A stretch of DNA of 64,000 bases from Breviolum minutum Mf 1.05b.01 (GCA_000507305.1 DF241130.1:1-64000), one strand, 5' to 3'; positions 43,881 to 56,272 are shown, counted from the stretch's first letter. Notes: a model not told the origin generated them from the letters alone. Numbers and translations are program-made.

Positions 43881-43974
43881 TAAGGATCATTGGACCCTCA
43901 AAACTGCCTATTTTGAGGACCCTAACCCTGCTATAGAGGTTCAAACCCTTCCATTGGAGGGTCCAAGATCCTTA
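43881..43974. mobile_element. family N TIR element
   Basis: TA-AGGATCATTGGACCCTC faces GAGGGTCCAAGATCCT-TA. A partial relative is at about 51105-51170. Confidence 0.8.
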
Positions 43975-44548
43975 GGGTGACATCTATTTTTGGTGGGGTT
44001 GTCATTCCTCGCTGATTATTTGGGAAAGATTGGAAACCTAGGTGGAAACGTGCATCTTATTTTTCAACTGGGCGGGGTTGCTTCTCGTATTAGTGTTGGT
44101 GAAAAGGATGTTATTCACAAACGGAGTTTGCCACTGAAGGTTAAAGAAGATATGGCTTTGAGGGTAGCGTTAGGCATCAAAATATTTTTTGGATTGTCTT
44201 GGGACATGTTTTTTCTGGTGGTGTTCGAGGCGTTTGTTTCGCTGATTTTTACCATGACTCTTTGGCAAATGATCAAATTTGGTGTGCATGTTTAAAAGAA
44301 AAAAGTGGTTCAACCACCACCTAGCCATTGTTCCTCATCCACCATTGTCCCTGAATAGGACCATCCTAAACCCACATTTCTGTCATGCGGTTCCCGCTGG
44401 TCGGGAATTCTCACCCGATGGTCCTTGAATTTGTTTGTCCATTTTTTGGGAAACGATTTGACACATCTCCCAATCCCGACCCCACTCAATGGGACTGGTA
44501 TATAGTTACCCACTAATTTACAACCAAAAAAACAAAATTCACCGAATT

Positions 44549-44650
44549 CATTTAGGTAAATATACCATATATATATACCATAAATATACCGTATATATAT
44601 ATACCATATATATATACCATAAATATATGGTATATATACCATTAACATCG
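44549..44650. repeat. family B arm expanded into ATATACC/GGTATAT repeats
   Basis: TTTAGGTAAATATACCATAT grades into repeated ACCATATATATATACC and TAAATATACC units. This suggests local expansion of a family B end. Confidence 0.7.
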
Positions 44651-44833
44651 AGTGTCGTCTCCCCCCCAGACAGCCATAAAAATTCACGAAACCCAAGCCC
44701 AAACCACCTGCAGGATACTGGTGTTTCCTGCTGGAACCTCCAGTGCCGGCGGATCTTCCGTTGGTGGAGCCTAGAACTTGTCACAGCCATGGGAACGACT
44801 CACCATCTTTCCCTGGTAAATACCCACCGCTAT

Positions 44834-44931
44834 CTAGGTGGTGGTTTCAAACATTTTTTATTTTCACCCCTACTTGGGGAAGTGATTCAATTTGACTAAT
44901 ATTTTTCAAATGGGTTGAAACCACCAACTAG
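44834..44931. mobile_element. family A TIR element, near-consensus
   Basis: CTAGGTGGTGGTTTCAAACA, core TTTTCACCCCTACTTGGGGA, TTTGACTAATATTTTTCAAA, end GGTTGAAACCACCAACTAG. Terminal inverted repeats are nearly perfect. Confidence 0.9.
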
Positions 44932-44959
44932 TTATGATTGATGATCCAGTCAGTTATGA

Positions 44960-45066
44960 TACCTGGCAATTCTATTGGTGACCTGTTTGGGATGGTGAAA
45001 AATACGTGACCATTGGTGACCTCCAATGGTCATGGATCAAAAGGTCACGAATTGAAGTCACCTTGG
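44960..45066. mobile_element. family H TIR element
   Basis: TACCTGGCAATTC and GGTGACCTG face GGTCACGAATTGAAGTCACC TTGG. Confidence 0.65.
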
Positions 45067-45368
45067 CAACAAGAATCTCTCATGCAGCACTGAGCCAAAG
45101 GGTTCAGGTACACCATTAAGGAACGATTTCATATACTGGGCACATCTTAGATTAGTGGGATTTCGCATGTAACACACTAAGAGTGTAAGTTTTAGCAGGG
45201 TACCTAAGGGTTGCCATGTATACCTTAAAGTCTTTACTACTTCATTGGGTTTCCGTAAAGCTGGCAATCTCCAACCTCATTCGCTTCGCTTGAACCCGGA
45301 TCTATTCCCGGAAAGGCCTGGGGCCTCAATTTTTGCATGTTTACTAACTGAATGGATGAATCTGATAA

Positions 45369-45480
45369 CTAGGTGGTGGTTTCCAATATTTTTGGAAATT
45401 TTCACCCCGAAAATTGGGGAAGATGAACCCATTTTGACGAGCATATTTTTTCAAAACGGGTTGGTTCAACCACGAACTAG
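45369..45480. mobile_element. family A TIR element, GACGAGCAT subfamily
   Basis: CTAGGTGGTGGTTTCCAAT, GGGGAAGATGAACCCATTTT GACGAGCATATT, end GGTTCAACCACGAACTAG. Confidence 0.85.
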
Positions 45481-46239
45481 ATAATCTATGTGGGGAATCC
45501 TTAACGTCCTTTCAAATCATGGGATTCAGCAACAAGATTTAGTAAGTTCTTAACTTGTTTCCAACCGCTTGTCAACTACTGGAGTTGTGCTTTGATGTGC
45601 TTTGTTGGTAATTCTGGCAATAGAGTTTCAATCCAACCAATTCCAAACATATGTTGGCGTTCCAATCCAGCAAAAGCCCACACAAACACCCCCTAAAGCC
45701 CAATGATTTGGTTAAACATGCCACAAAATCAAAAAACATCCTCGGAGAATGCTAAGCAGATTGTTTATGGTTCTCTTCATGCCACCAGTTGATGTGCGGA
45801 CCAGTGGTTTGTAACTGCACTGTGTGATGAACTAGCTTGAGATCAACTTGTTTTGCGACCCTTTTCCAAGCTTACTTGGTTTGGATAATCTGTTGTGCAA
45901 ATTTGGTCCATCCTTTTGAACATAACTGGTAACTGGGTCCAATCTTGAAAGTTGGGGCTCTTTTGGCGGCTTTATCGGATGAAAAGGTAAATGTTGATGC
46001 AGAAACCATGGAAACCACCTGCACAAGTGTCTTTTGGAGAATTCCTTGAAAACACCCCATTCTATGCGAGTGTCGAATTCCGTGGGATCCCTTCCTCTCA
46101 TGGTAGACGAAGGCCTCAAAAAGACATTTCACCAGATGGGAGCACCGAACTGACCGAACTCCATGGCTTATAAATATGGGTGATCCTAACCACTGAGACA
46201 AGTCCTGGGAGCCCATCCTCCAAGTATGCATCACTTGGT

Positions 46240-46468
46240 GCTTGGATGTCCCGTTGGAAGTGCTGGTAAAAGGTTAGGATCAATGGGGTTTTTCACCACA
46301 TTTATAAATTATAAATAGCCGAAATAACCCAACTATAGATGGTATATTGAGGTATATTGGGGTTATCCTAATATATATTGGGGTATTTATTGGTGATATA
46401 TTCATGATATCATCCCCAAAATAACCCAACCATTGACATCCTAACTTCCGTCCCCAAAAACATCAAAC
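46240..46468. mobile_element. family C TIR element, expanded interior
   Basis: GCTTGGATGTCCCGTTGGAA GT...GGTTAGGATCAATGGGG faces CCATTGACATCCTAACTTCC. The interior holds TATATTGGGGT repeats. Confidence 0.6.
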
Positions 46469-47584
46469 ACCCCCTTGAGGTCAGTGCTTTTGTTGAGGCA
46501 GATCCACCCGAAGGTGGCGGCGGCTTCTAAAAAAACGGAGGGTCCCATCTCTGCCGCGAAAGGGTGAACATTTGCAGCAAAAACCCGTTGAGTTTAGGGA
46601 TTTGAAGGCGATTGATTTGTGTTTTTTTTTGGTTGGGGTTGGGGGTTGGGGGGTTTTGGTGGATTTTGATGTTTCATTCATGCAACACTTTTAGGGGTTG
46701 AGAAGCCATGATTATTAATCCAATTAATGCACCTCATGTTGAAAGGTGTCAACATATAAGGTGTTTGCATTGAAGGGATCCCCCTTGTGTGGGGGAGGGT
46801 TGGAAGATAGAAACTTCACCTGTTTTAGGGCCTTTAAAAGACTAATGGTTCTATTTAGCTGTTTTGTGCGATTGTTTAGGTGACTTTCAGGACAAACCTC
46901 GAGTGAATCAACTAAATTTGATGATATGTTGGCAAGTCAACCTCACTTATTCGGGGGGTCAGACAATGCAGATCCATGGCAATGTTGAATGATTCCTCCT
47001 TACTATGGCATTATTTGGGATGGTAACAATTTCATGAACGAGTTTATTTACTTGAACATGTAAAGTTTAAGGTAATTCTCCTGGAACTAACTTGAATTAA
47101 CTTGAAATGTCCCCTCCAAAATGTCAATTCGAAGTCGATGGGTTTCCGTTGTTTTTCCTGGAGATTTTGGACATAACGGCTCTCCCGGGAGGGTGATAAT
47201 TTGAAATGTGACAAAAAACATGGCATTTGGTATCTTTGTTGATTTTGTTTGGGAAGTTTTCAAGAGGTGACATACATACAATATCATCCCCATTGATAAG
47301 TAGAAATGGTCACCAGTACTCGTAGGATAGAAAGACACATCTTTTCATGTTTTGATGAATCATCGTATGGTCCTTAGTACATGGATATAGATGTATATAG
47401 GTCCTATACAAGTGGGAGAGTCCTTGAGCTTTCCACATATGTTGCTGAAATGATTGAATACTAGTTGATATGCATTTGTTGAAATTGAAGTTGCTTTGAA
47501 TTGACAGGGTTGGGAATAGGTTTTTTTTTTGATTTGTTGTTGGAAACAGTTTCTTATTGTGTTGCTGTTGGAAGAAGATATCAG

Positions 47585-47710
47585 CTAATGGTTAATTGGT
47601 GGTTTGGGTTGGTGGTTTAGGATTCTTGGGATACCCCTAAGTAACACTCCCTGTCACAAGGGGATCCTAGGAATCCAAACCACCAACCCAAACCACCAAT
47701 TAACCATTAG
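47585..47710. mobile_element. TIR element with perfect 34-bp inverted repeats
   Basis: The left arm 47585-47618 starts CTAATGGTTAATTGGTGG and is the exact reverse complement of 47677-47710. Similarity continues imperfectly inward (GGATTCTTGGGATACCCC against GGGGATCCTAGGAATCC). No second copy is seen in the window. Confidence 0.9.
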
Positions 47711-47803
47711 TTCATTAGTTGAAGATAAGTCGGAACTTTTTATTTTATGGTCCCTGAGCAAGGGTGATCCTTCTTTTTTCCTTTGGGGCCTGAGGTTACA
47801 CGG

Positions 47804-47886
47804 TTACACCCCGAAGATTAGCATAGAAGCTGAAAAACGACGGGCGGGGGTATTTTCAGGTTCCATGTGAATCTTCCGGGGTGTAA
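47804..47886. mobile_element. family F TIR element
   Basis: TTACACCCCGAAGATTAGCA TAGAAGCTGAAAA faces TTTTCAGGTTCCATGTGAAT CTTCCGGGGTGTAA. Confidence 0.75.
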
Positions 47887-48429
47887 GATTTGTATTTATT
47901 TCTTTTGTGTTACACCTATCTACTCAATATATGCATACCTATAGAACCCAGTTTTGACCTCCTTTTGTTGGGGGGGGTTGACCTTTTAACAATTTTATGG
48001 GTCAAATCTTCCAAAATATGGGGCCCCATTCGGGCTCTAGGTGTAAATCTCTTTTGGAATCAACCGTCATATTGTCAAGCACTATTTCGTGTTTGCTGCC
48101 TGAAGAACACCCCAAAAAACCTTGCCACCCCAAAAACGGTGGGGGAACGCACCTAACCTGGAAGATCATCCCAATTAATTAGTAAGTGGTTCATAACCAT
48201 GGTTTGTTTTCCTCCCCTAAGCACCGGGTTATGGGACCCCTTCCCAAAAGGCCTAAATTTCCATGGCAGCTATGCATGAGGGGGTGATCCTAACGTTCCT
48301 TACATTGACTGGGAGCCCTTTCCTCCAAGTAGTCAACCCGCCTGACCCGCCTGAAAGGCATTGATCCTCGGTGGATCTTTAATGGAGTCAAATACCAGGT
48401 GTGGACGTCACAGAGGGAGGGAGAAATCC

Positions 48430-48603
48430 CTACTTGGATGTCTTGAGCCAGGAAGTGCTGGGATCAAAGGTTAGTATACTTACATGGGTTATAAGCTATA
48501 ACCCAAAAAATATACCCCATTTATAAGTAGGTGAAATAACTAACCCATTGATCCGATCACCATTCATCAAGATCACTTCCGTCCAAAGGGACATCCAAGC
48601 AGT
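48430..48603. mobile_element. family C TIR element
   Basis: CTACTTGGATGTCTTGAGCC AGGAAGTGCTGGGATCAAAG faces CACTTCCGTCCAAAGGGACA TCCAAGCAG, with CCCATTTATAAGTAGGTGA inside. Confidence 0.75.
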
Positions 48604-48806
48604 CGAGAAGTTGGAGCAGCGATGTGCTTTCGGAGCCAATCTGATGAATTTCAGGAAAAAAGCCCAAGATGTCATAGCAGGGAACGAGCTTTAAGGAGCT
48701 AACTAACTCGTTTTAGGGGTCACCAGATCGGCACATCAAAAAAATTGGGACGTTGTACTTGTTTTTTTTCGGGGGTTTATTGAGTCAACATGTTACATCC
48801 AATAGC

Positions 48807-48900
48807 ATCCATGGGACTGATATATATTATACCTACATTTATCACATTTACCATACAATTTAACCATTCATGTAGGTAAATATATCCAGTCCCATGGATC
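48807..48900. mobile_element. family B palindromic element
   Basis: ATCCATGGGACTGATATATA and ACCTACATTT face TGTAGGTAAATATATCCAGT CCCATGGAT. Confidence 0.85.
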
Positions 48901-49525
48901 CGTCATGGGATGATGGGATAAAAATTCAGGTTGAAAGGGAAAGAGCCAGAAATAGAGGGGTAAATGAGATGTGAATGAGCCTAGATAGGTTGGGTGTGTA
49001 CTTTTCGGGGTCTGGAAAATAGAAACATTTGCAGGGAACCTGAATTATTGGTCGGCTATTTCTTGGGGTTGGGGGATGTTGGAATTTCTGGGTGTGAGCA
49101 TCTAGATTCTCATGATTTAAGCTTTGAGTGTGGTATTGCTAGGGTGTGTTGTGTTAGTGTTAGTTTTATTGTTCTATTCCGGTTCCTTCATGAGAGGTGA
49201 GGGAAATGTGAAATTTGCTGGATGAGATGATTCGATCTGAACATGATGATTTGTTCAGGCGGTATGAACGTGGATCACTGATGACATCCAAGTGTCAATG
49301 TCGTAGTTGCATTTTACAAAACCATTCACTAGAATATACCTCATTTTTTTGGCACCTAAACATTTCCGGCATCCACTGCAATCTTCCTGCAACTTATACA
49401 TCATTAGATGATTAATTAGATGAATTCTTTCCATGCAGACGCCAACTCTGGGATTGCTTTACCAGGCCTGCAGCCAACTCCCAACAAATCAACCTCACTT
49501 TGCCCATCATTGCCATTCCCATGAC

Positions 49526-49623
49526 GGATCCATGGGATTGGTATATCTACCTACATGAATGGTTGATTTTTATGGGATCGATTAGTACGTAAATATACCA
49601 GTCCATACCAGTCCCATGGATCC
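49526..49623. mobile_element. family B palindromic element
   Basis: GGATCCATGGGATTGGTATA TCTACCTACATG faces TATACCAGTCC... CCAGTCCCATGGATCC. The right end carries a short internal duplication (CCAGTCCATACCAGTCC). Confidence 0.85.
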
Positions 49624-49744
49624 TACGGGATTGGCAAAAGCGTTAACCACTGGTGATACCAGGTTGTGCTGGTTCATTGGACCGATTACCGCAGAAGTGT
49701 CCATAAGGCCAATCATCCGGCTTGGGAGAAACAAAAAATGACCT

Positions 49745-49843
49745 ACACCCCCGAAAACTAACATGGAACCTAAAAATGATTGTTTTTCATAGGAATCTCC
49801 TCTTCTAGGGGTTCATTTTCAGGTTCCATGTTAGTTTTCGGGN
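49745..49843. mobile_element. family F TIR element ending at an ambiguous base
   Basis: CACCCCCGAAAACTAACATG GAACCT faces CAGGTTCCATGTTAGTTTTC GGG, then n at 49843. The inverted repeat is about 24 bp and nearly perfect. Confidence 0.85.
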
Positions 49844-50108
49844 AAACATGACAATACGACCTCACTTCGAATTTCGTGATTTCTGCGACCTAACCTTATT
49901 TCAAATTTGAAATAACGAAATTCGACCTAACGACCCGTGAAATATAATAATTTGCCCAGATTCTTTGTATCCCACATGTTACTAGCCATTTATTCGTTGA
50001 ACAAATATCCTTTTCATTGGAGATTTGATCTTTTTTTTGTTTGGAGCACCGTTGGGGAACCGCTCTGAACCCAGGTGTGAACATTCACTTTTCTTCGCTC
50101 TCGTTTTA

Positions 50109-50226
50109 CATGGGGCCCCTTTTTTAGGGTGAAATTTCACCGCAGTGAAACCCCAAAAAACATTGGGGCACCATTCAGAGGGGTTACAAATCTCACTCCA
50201 TTTATGATAGGGGGCCCACCTTGTAT
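50109..50226. mobile_element. family I-like TIR element
   Basis: ACATGGGGCCCC and AGGGTGAAATTTCACCGCAG at the left, TGATAGGGGGCCCACCTTGT A at the right. The GGGTGAAATTTCACCGCAG block also occurs near 40530. Confidence 0.6.
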
Positions 50227-50500
50227 TCTCGAGTTTATATGTTTTTTATCCTTATCCTGGTTCGGTCGACTATTTATTTGATATATTAATATCTTTTCCG
50301 TAAAGATGACTACTGTTTTAGGTTTGTTTCCAATTCCGGGAGAGACTCTTCTTTTTGATGGTCGGATTGATATCCTGGGATTAATAAACAAAGTCAGGCC
50401 TTCATTGTAACCTGAACTGCGAGGCTTGTTTTCCTTGGGTTTTTCAACCTCAGGTTAGGCAGGTTAGACAAAATCACGAAAAACATGGACGAAAACAAAA

Positions 50501-50611
50501 TGCCAGCTTCTTCCAAGTGACCCTTTGATTCCCCAAATGGAGGTCACTTACAGTTAACCCTTGAAAGGGTCACTTAAAACTCCCAAATGGGTCACTCGGA
50601 AGAACCTGGTG
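50501..50611. mobile_element. family H TIR element
   Basis: CCAGCTTCTTCCAAGTGACC faces GGGTCACTCGGAAGAACCTG G. It is nearly identical to 10393-10499 over its whole length. Confidence 0.85.
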
Positions 50612-51509
50612 TTTTCTTTCTATTTTGGTTTGCCCATCAAAACTCCGGTATGGATGTTTATTTAAATTTGTTCGTTGGTAGAAGAAACATGGGAAGGCTG
50701 CCAATTAAAATGTGTTGGTTAATTATGGCACTTCAAATTCTGGCTATTTTGAGGACCCGAAGATACCCGGGACTGCAAGACAGCTTCATTCGCTCCTCCC
50801 TTGTTGAAAGGTTCCCTGCTGATTCCAAGAGTAGAGGCTATTCTGGGGAATCCTCACAGAACTCGTGTCGGTTTCCCTTTTGTTGACTGCCAAAAGTCAA
50901 TCAATTCCAAATTCATCCAAACCCTTTAGGACTCCAACCCCCAAAGGATTGCAATGACATGAAAAAACGGATGTATTTTTTGTCCTATTTGTTCACTGGG
51001 ACTGGAAAGTAGAGATTGCTATAAATAAATAAATAAATATATATATATTTATCATATATAACATCGAATACATCTACAGGTGATTTATGCAAAATATGTT
51101 CCCCTAAGTAATACCTGACCCCTCAAACATGGTGTTCCTTCCATTGGAGGGTCCAAGTAGTACCTTAGTGGCTTTATATCTCCAGTGATCCAAGCTGCTA
51201 CTGTCGTCGACCTGCCGGAACAGGCAGATTGTTGGAACTTCTCTAAGGCGTGCAGCTGGGGAGATGTTGGCGGATGGTGCACCAATTCGGGATCAAAGGG
51301 GCAACCATAACGCATAGGAAAAATGCTGGTATGCTTGGGTATTTTGGGAAATGATCCAATTTGACTTGCGCATATTTTTTTCCAAAACATGGGTTGGCTC
51401 AACCACCAATGTTGGCATCGTTTGAAGGCCCCATGAACCCCTGAAACCCTGCCATACAGAGGCGTTTACGCAGTTGTGAGTGGATGTAACAGTGTAACAA
51501 TATGGATTT

Positions 51510-51614
51510 CTAGATGGTGGTTTCAAATATTTTTTATTTTCACCCCTACTTGGGGAAATGATCCAATTTGACTTGCGCATATTTTTCAAATGGGTTGGTT
51601 CAACCACCAACTAG
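51510..51614. mobile_element. family A TIR element
   Basis: CTAGATGGTGGTTTCAAATA, core TTTTCACCCCTACTTGGGGA, TTTGACTTGCGCATATTTTT, end CAACCACCAACTAG. A right-half fragment of the same subfamily lies just upstream at 51340-51410. Confidence 0.9.
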
Positions 51615-52019
51615 ACTTGCATTGATATTTTACCCCAGTCAGGGGTGGCCCATTATTGATGGAAGCAAAAATTCCATTGAAAATACACCCCTAGGGATCC
51701 AATCACCTTCAGAGAATGGTAATAGAACCTAAATGCTGAGGAGGTGATTGGACACCTCTTCAGCATTCTCTAGCAATATGACTGGATTCTTAGGGAACAA
51801 TATCAGGGATGATATGGGATGATTGCTGGAGCCATGATTCTGCTGCTAAGCTTCATTTTTTTCTTGATTCCAAAGTTAGGTTTAATTTTCAATGTTTGCT
51901 TTATGTCACTTAATTTTTTATTTTCACTTAAAGGTTCCCATAAGAGTCCAGGAGTAGGATCCATGTATGGTACTTTTGCAAATTTACATGAATGTTTGGT
52001 TTGTATTAGGTAAATTAGT

Positions 52020-52106
52020 ACTAATTATTTTTTGTTACCACTACTTGGGGAAGAACCCAATTTGACGAGCATGTTTTTCAAGTGGGTTGGTTCAACCACC
52101 AACCAG
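52020..52106. mobile_element. family A element, left end lost
   Basis: CCACTACTTGGGGAAGAACC, TTTGACGAGCATGTTTTTCA, and end GGTTCAACCACCAACCAG. The left terminal block is replaced by family B-like DNA (51958-52020). Confidence 0.65.
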
Positions 52107-52428
52107 AGTAGCTCCGGACCATGGGGTTTGCCAACTGTCAGGATGGAATTGATCGAGGCTGGCATGAGATGGTGAGGACGGTCCGGGAGGTTTGTTGTTT
52201 GTTGACCTCAATGAGCAGCAAGACATGAACATTTTCAAAACATGGAACGCTGAGCAAATTTGTAAAAACAAAACGAGCCTAAAATTTAGGATGGTGAAGA
52301 TTTTTTTGTAGTTTATCCTTATAAGTTATATATCTTGGCTTGTCCCCCTTCCAAGTAACAGTCAGATTTGAAAATTTGTTTCAAAGGCAGATAATGGTAC
52401 AGTTGACACGCACATGTAGGGACTTTTG

Positions 52429-52430
<2 letters not shown>

Positions 52431-52485
<55 letters not shown>
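52431..52485. repeat. (CTAT)n microsatellite
   Basis: About 13 perfect tetranucleotide units. Confidence 0.95.
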
Positions 52486-52487
<2 letters not shown>

Positions 52488-52792
52488 GATACATATATAT
52501 TGGGAGTTGAAACAATGACATGGGCAATGATTTAATTTCTTACATCTTCATACCCAGGTACCCGCACTATACGTGCTCTGTTTCGTGTATGCTAATATAA
52601 ACATATACCACATACCATTTTTCTCTATACCCCTTCAACAGCTGTCCAATCCATTATTCTAAGGAGCACACTTATGAAGGAGGGAGGAACACAAAATATG
52701 AACAGTTCAACGATTTAAGGAAGATTTACAGCTTCGGAGTACTCACGATTTCTTTGACTCGAAAACAAGAACTGGTGAATTCTTTCCGCCCT

Positions 52793-52889
52793 TAAAGAAT
52801 CAGCCGGGATCTCTCTCGTCACTGGTCGGGACTGGCGATCCCAAAAAAAAAACTGCAAGAAACACGTCCAAGGATACCCCTGATTCTTA
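52793..52889. mobile_element. family J TIR element
   Basis: TAAAGAATCAGCCGGGATCT CTC faces CCCCTGATTCTTA, with GTCACTGGTCGGGACTGG. Confidence 0.75.
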
Positions 52890-53478
52890 GGGAACACGCC
52901 GCTCCAGGACAGCGGAGCTCTCACAAGAGACTGGCTGGTTAGGTGGTGAAACTCAACAAAAATGGGAGGGGGGGTTTTGGGGGTGGTATGCAGGGATCAT
53001 GAAAAAACATCCAGGTTTGCGGGTGGATCAAACAAGCAAACAAAACAGCTGCATGGGTAATTTGGATGGAATGTCCCCTTTTTTTGGTGCATATTGTTTG
53101 GGTTGGTGTCATGGTGTGTCGCATGGCATTTTTGGATTTATTTTCTTGGGACAGATTTGATAAGCTTTCGATTCTGGAATGACCTTCACCATGGAGAATC
53201 GAAGAAAAACATTAAAAACATATAGGAACCTAGCAAAGCTTGTTAGAAGTTATTGGTGTCTTCGGTGTTTTCGAGATGAGAAGCATGTTGTTTTATTTTT
53301 CAGAGAGTTCCTTTGTTTTGAGACATCCTCATGCTTTTGCATGTTTCAGGGATCCAAGATCTCTCGAATTTAGATTTGTCAAGATTAGTGTTACTAAAAG
53401 CCGAGGTACCAATCAAAACACGTATACCTTAGCCAGACACGGCCAGCCAGTAATGGGATATACCATCTAAGTGACTCA

Positions 53479-53798
53479 TACAAAGTGGGCCCCGTCACCA
53501 TTTATAAGTAGGGATATAACTACGCACTTACACTCCCAGAAACTAACAGTTCGCACCTGAAAATAGGCCATCCCCAAAGGAAATTTCATCTTCCAACCAT
53601 TGGTTTTTAGGGGCGAATAGTTAGTTTCAGGGAGGGTATAGGGGTTGTATCCCCAGTTTCCCTATCTGGTCAAATTATCCCCTGATTTCAGGGTTCCATC
53701 CAGGTTGATGACATATGATTCCATTTGGCCAGATTTTGGAAGGGCCATTTCTTGGGATGATAACTCCATTTATAGCGATCGTAGGGGTCCACTTTGTC
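53479..53798. mobile_element. family I element interrupted by a family F element
   Basis: TA-CAAAGTGGGCCCCGTCAC at the left faces GTAGGGGTCCACTTTGT at the right. The interior is split by the family F copy at 53531-53638. Confidence 0.65.
53531..53638. mobile_element. family F TIR element nested in family I
   Basis: CACTCCCAGAAACTAACAGT TCGCACCTGAAAATAGG faces GGGCGAATAGTTAGTTTCAG GGAGGG. Confidence 0.75.
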
Positions 53799-53901
53799 TG
53801 TGATATTGGGGGGAATGATCAAGGTCGCCGGGGATTTGATGTATTTTCCGATCCTAAATGAGGAGCGTTTTTTCAACCCCAGAATCTTCAAAATCAGAGG
53901 G

Positions 53902-54160
53902 TTGTCCCGTTGGAAAGTTAGGATCAAAGTTCAGGATCAGTGGGTTATTTCACGTTATAACCCCGATATATCCCGAATATATCCGATCTGTAAGTATAGG
54001 TGAAACAACCAGTTGATCCTAACCATTGATCATAACTATCAGTTAGTAACCCCCATGTATAAGCCATCTAAGCCATGTGAAAAGCGGTCCCACAACCCGA
54101 TTCTTAGGGGACTTACAATGACCATGGGTTATTAACCACTTCCAACCAGACATCCTGATG
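53902..54160. mobile_element. family C element, long form
   Basis: CCCGTTGGAAAGTTAGGATC AAAG at the left and CACTTCCAACCAGACATCC at the right. The interior matches the 37518 copy (AACTATCAGTTAGTAA, AAGCCATCTAAGCCATGTG). Confidence 0.6.
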
Positions 54161-54663
54161 TCGCAAGGCCCCAACGACAGCTTGTGCTTTCGCGCTTGCT
54201 GCTGCGTTCGACAGGTCGGGATCCCGGTGAGATTCCTCGTCACCCCTAAATGGTGGTGAAAAGTAAGGGAAATGTCCCCCCAAAATGGCCGAAAAATTCA
54301 GGTTTTAAGGATTTACAATAGTAAATGGCCCCAGAATCATGAATAACTTGTTTCTTAAAAAGAAGTTGGATAAAACTAGGTGCAAGTTGGATGGATGACA
54401 TTTCCATGTTATAAATCAATATAGTAGTAGCGCCAATATTTACATATATTTATATATTGTTAATTGATTATTATTGCATACATATATCAAGATACTGTAC
54501 ATATATATATATTTTTTTTTTTACACCATGTCAAAACATAGGCATATTACAAATGTTGACTTTTTGGACACCGGGTTGGTAATTCTGGTAATTCCAAGAT
54601 TTGACCGGTAATTCCATGAGACTCCTGGAGTCGAAGAATGTGTACACAATTAGGGAAGCCCAT

Positions 54664-54730
54664 TGCCCTACATGAAAACCACAAAAATCAACTAAATGTA
54701 GGGAAATATACCATACATGGATCCTATGGG
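54664..54730. mobile_element. family B element, right-arm copy
   Basis: TGCCCTACATG and AAAAATCAACTAAATGTAGG GAAATATACCATACATGGAT CC. Confidence 0.65.
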
Positions 54731-55860
54731 ATGTCTCATTTTTAAGAGAGACGTCTCCAAAATATTTCGGAAACCATGCAGAAAATCGACACAAAAGCAC
54801 AAAAGAAAGATTCGAATGTTCTGCAAGGATTTCCTGTCTTTTTGGGACAGGTTTGACAGCCTTCCAAAATAGGAGGTGAGATGGGAATTAACCCTTCCAA
54901 AATAGGAGGGCGAAATTCGGCACACCAAACATGACCACTTGCGGCGCATGATGTGATGTTTTTTTCAAGATATGACCACCTCTTTTGGACAAAACGCATC
55001 AGGGCAATTTGTTGGAGGAATCCGTATCTTTAACTTGTAAGGATGGACTATAGGTGCTTTCAAAATTATGTTTTTGGAATGTTGATCCCGGAAACAAATT
55101 GGACATGATACAATTTTGACGAAACACTTGTTTGAAAAGGGTTTTTTACAACCACAAACTCGTGGATCGCTGGATCGATAAACTTGGTTGTCGCTGTGGC
55201 GATCACCCTGCAGGCAGAAAGCATTCAAGTATCCTCAGACTACAACTGTAGGACTGGGCTGTTTGGTGAGAGGGATGGATGAAAGTATATCACTGCAGGT
55301 ATATAGGTGGCATTTCAATGCATTTCAATCGAATATTTGGAGATAGACTTGTAAGATCAATGAAGATGAAAGCGGTTTTCGGCAGATGATGCTCGCAAGA
55401 ATTCTTGAAGCTTTTTGACAAAGATGGGAAGATCGACTTGTTTCTCAGTCATTCAAAAATCCTTCGAATACCTTTCGAGGAGTTACAGGCCTTCTCAAAA
55501 AGTGCCTTGGGGGTCTAAAAAACACATTACAATGTACTTGAAAAACTAGGGCAAACTTGGCAACTTGATGCGCCGTCTTCTTATGGTTATCACCCCTTTT
55601 TGTTGCTTTTTACCCTGATTCTTGGGGCAATTTGGGTAAAAACCCAAATCGTGCCAGCTACTGAAATCGCTTCACAAAAACTCACTTTACATCTGTGGAG
55701 TCCAGGAAACCTAAATCAAGCTCTAAGGATCCGCTTTGGGTGTCAGCCATTTCAGCCCCTGAACGGTCACCCGGTCTGGTCTGGGCTTTTTGGTGGGTTT
55801 TGCTTAAAGGGGCGAAAGAAATTCAGAGCCGACTGGAGGATTTTAGGTATAGGCAAATAT

Positions 55861-55971
55861 GGGTGTTTCCCAAAATAGGGGAACCCCCAAATCATCCATT
55901 TTAATATGATTTTCCATTATAAACCATCCATTTTGGGGTACCCCTATTTTTGGAAACACCCATATATACCG
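55861..55971. mobile_element. family D TIR element
   Basis: GGGTGTTTCCCAAAATAGGG faces CCCTATTTTTGGAAACACCC, with AAATCATCCATTTTAATATG. Confidence 0.9.
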
Positions 55972-56139
55972 TTGAGTGTTTGGGAACGTGCCGTGGAAAT
56001 CCGTTAAGGGTCGAAGGGTCGAATCGCGAAGGAAAGAAACTGGTTTCGTTGGCTTGATGAATCATGGAGCGACGTACGGCGGCCCTGAAGATAGTCTTGC
56101 TGTGATTTCCCATGGTTTTTGTTTGGTTGGTTGTTGTTG

Positions 56140-56272
56140 TTCTTGTTCTTGTTCTTGTTCTTGTTGTTGTTGTTGTTGTTGTTGTTGTTCTTGTTCTTGT
56201 TCTTGTTCTTGTTTTTGTTCTTGTTCTTGTTCTTGTTCTTGTTGTTCTTGTTGTTCTTGCTGTTCTTGCTGT
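56140..56272. repeat. (TTGTTC)n/(TTG)n microsatellite
   Basis: Alternating CTTGTT hexamers and TTG triplets. Frames here give Leu/Phe, Cys/Ser, Val/Leu, Gln/Glu or Asn/Lys runs. Confidence 0.95.

Noticed and set aside
43990-44295. 101-codon hydrophobic frame that could be a membrane protein
   Set aside because: It starts at GTG with no in-frame ATG context, has no splice-like borders and sits between TIR elements. Hydrophobicity follows from T-rich DNA.
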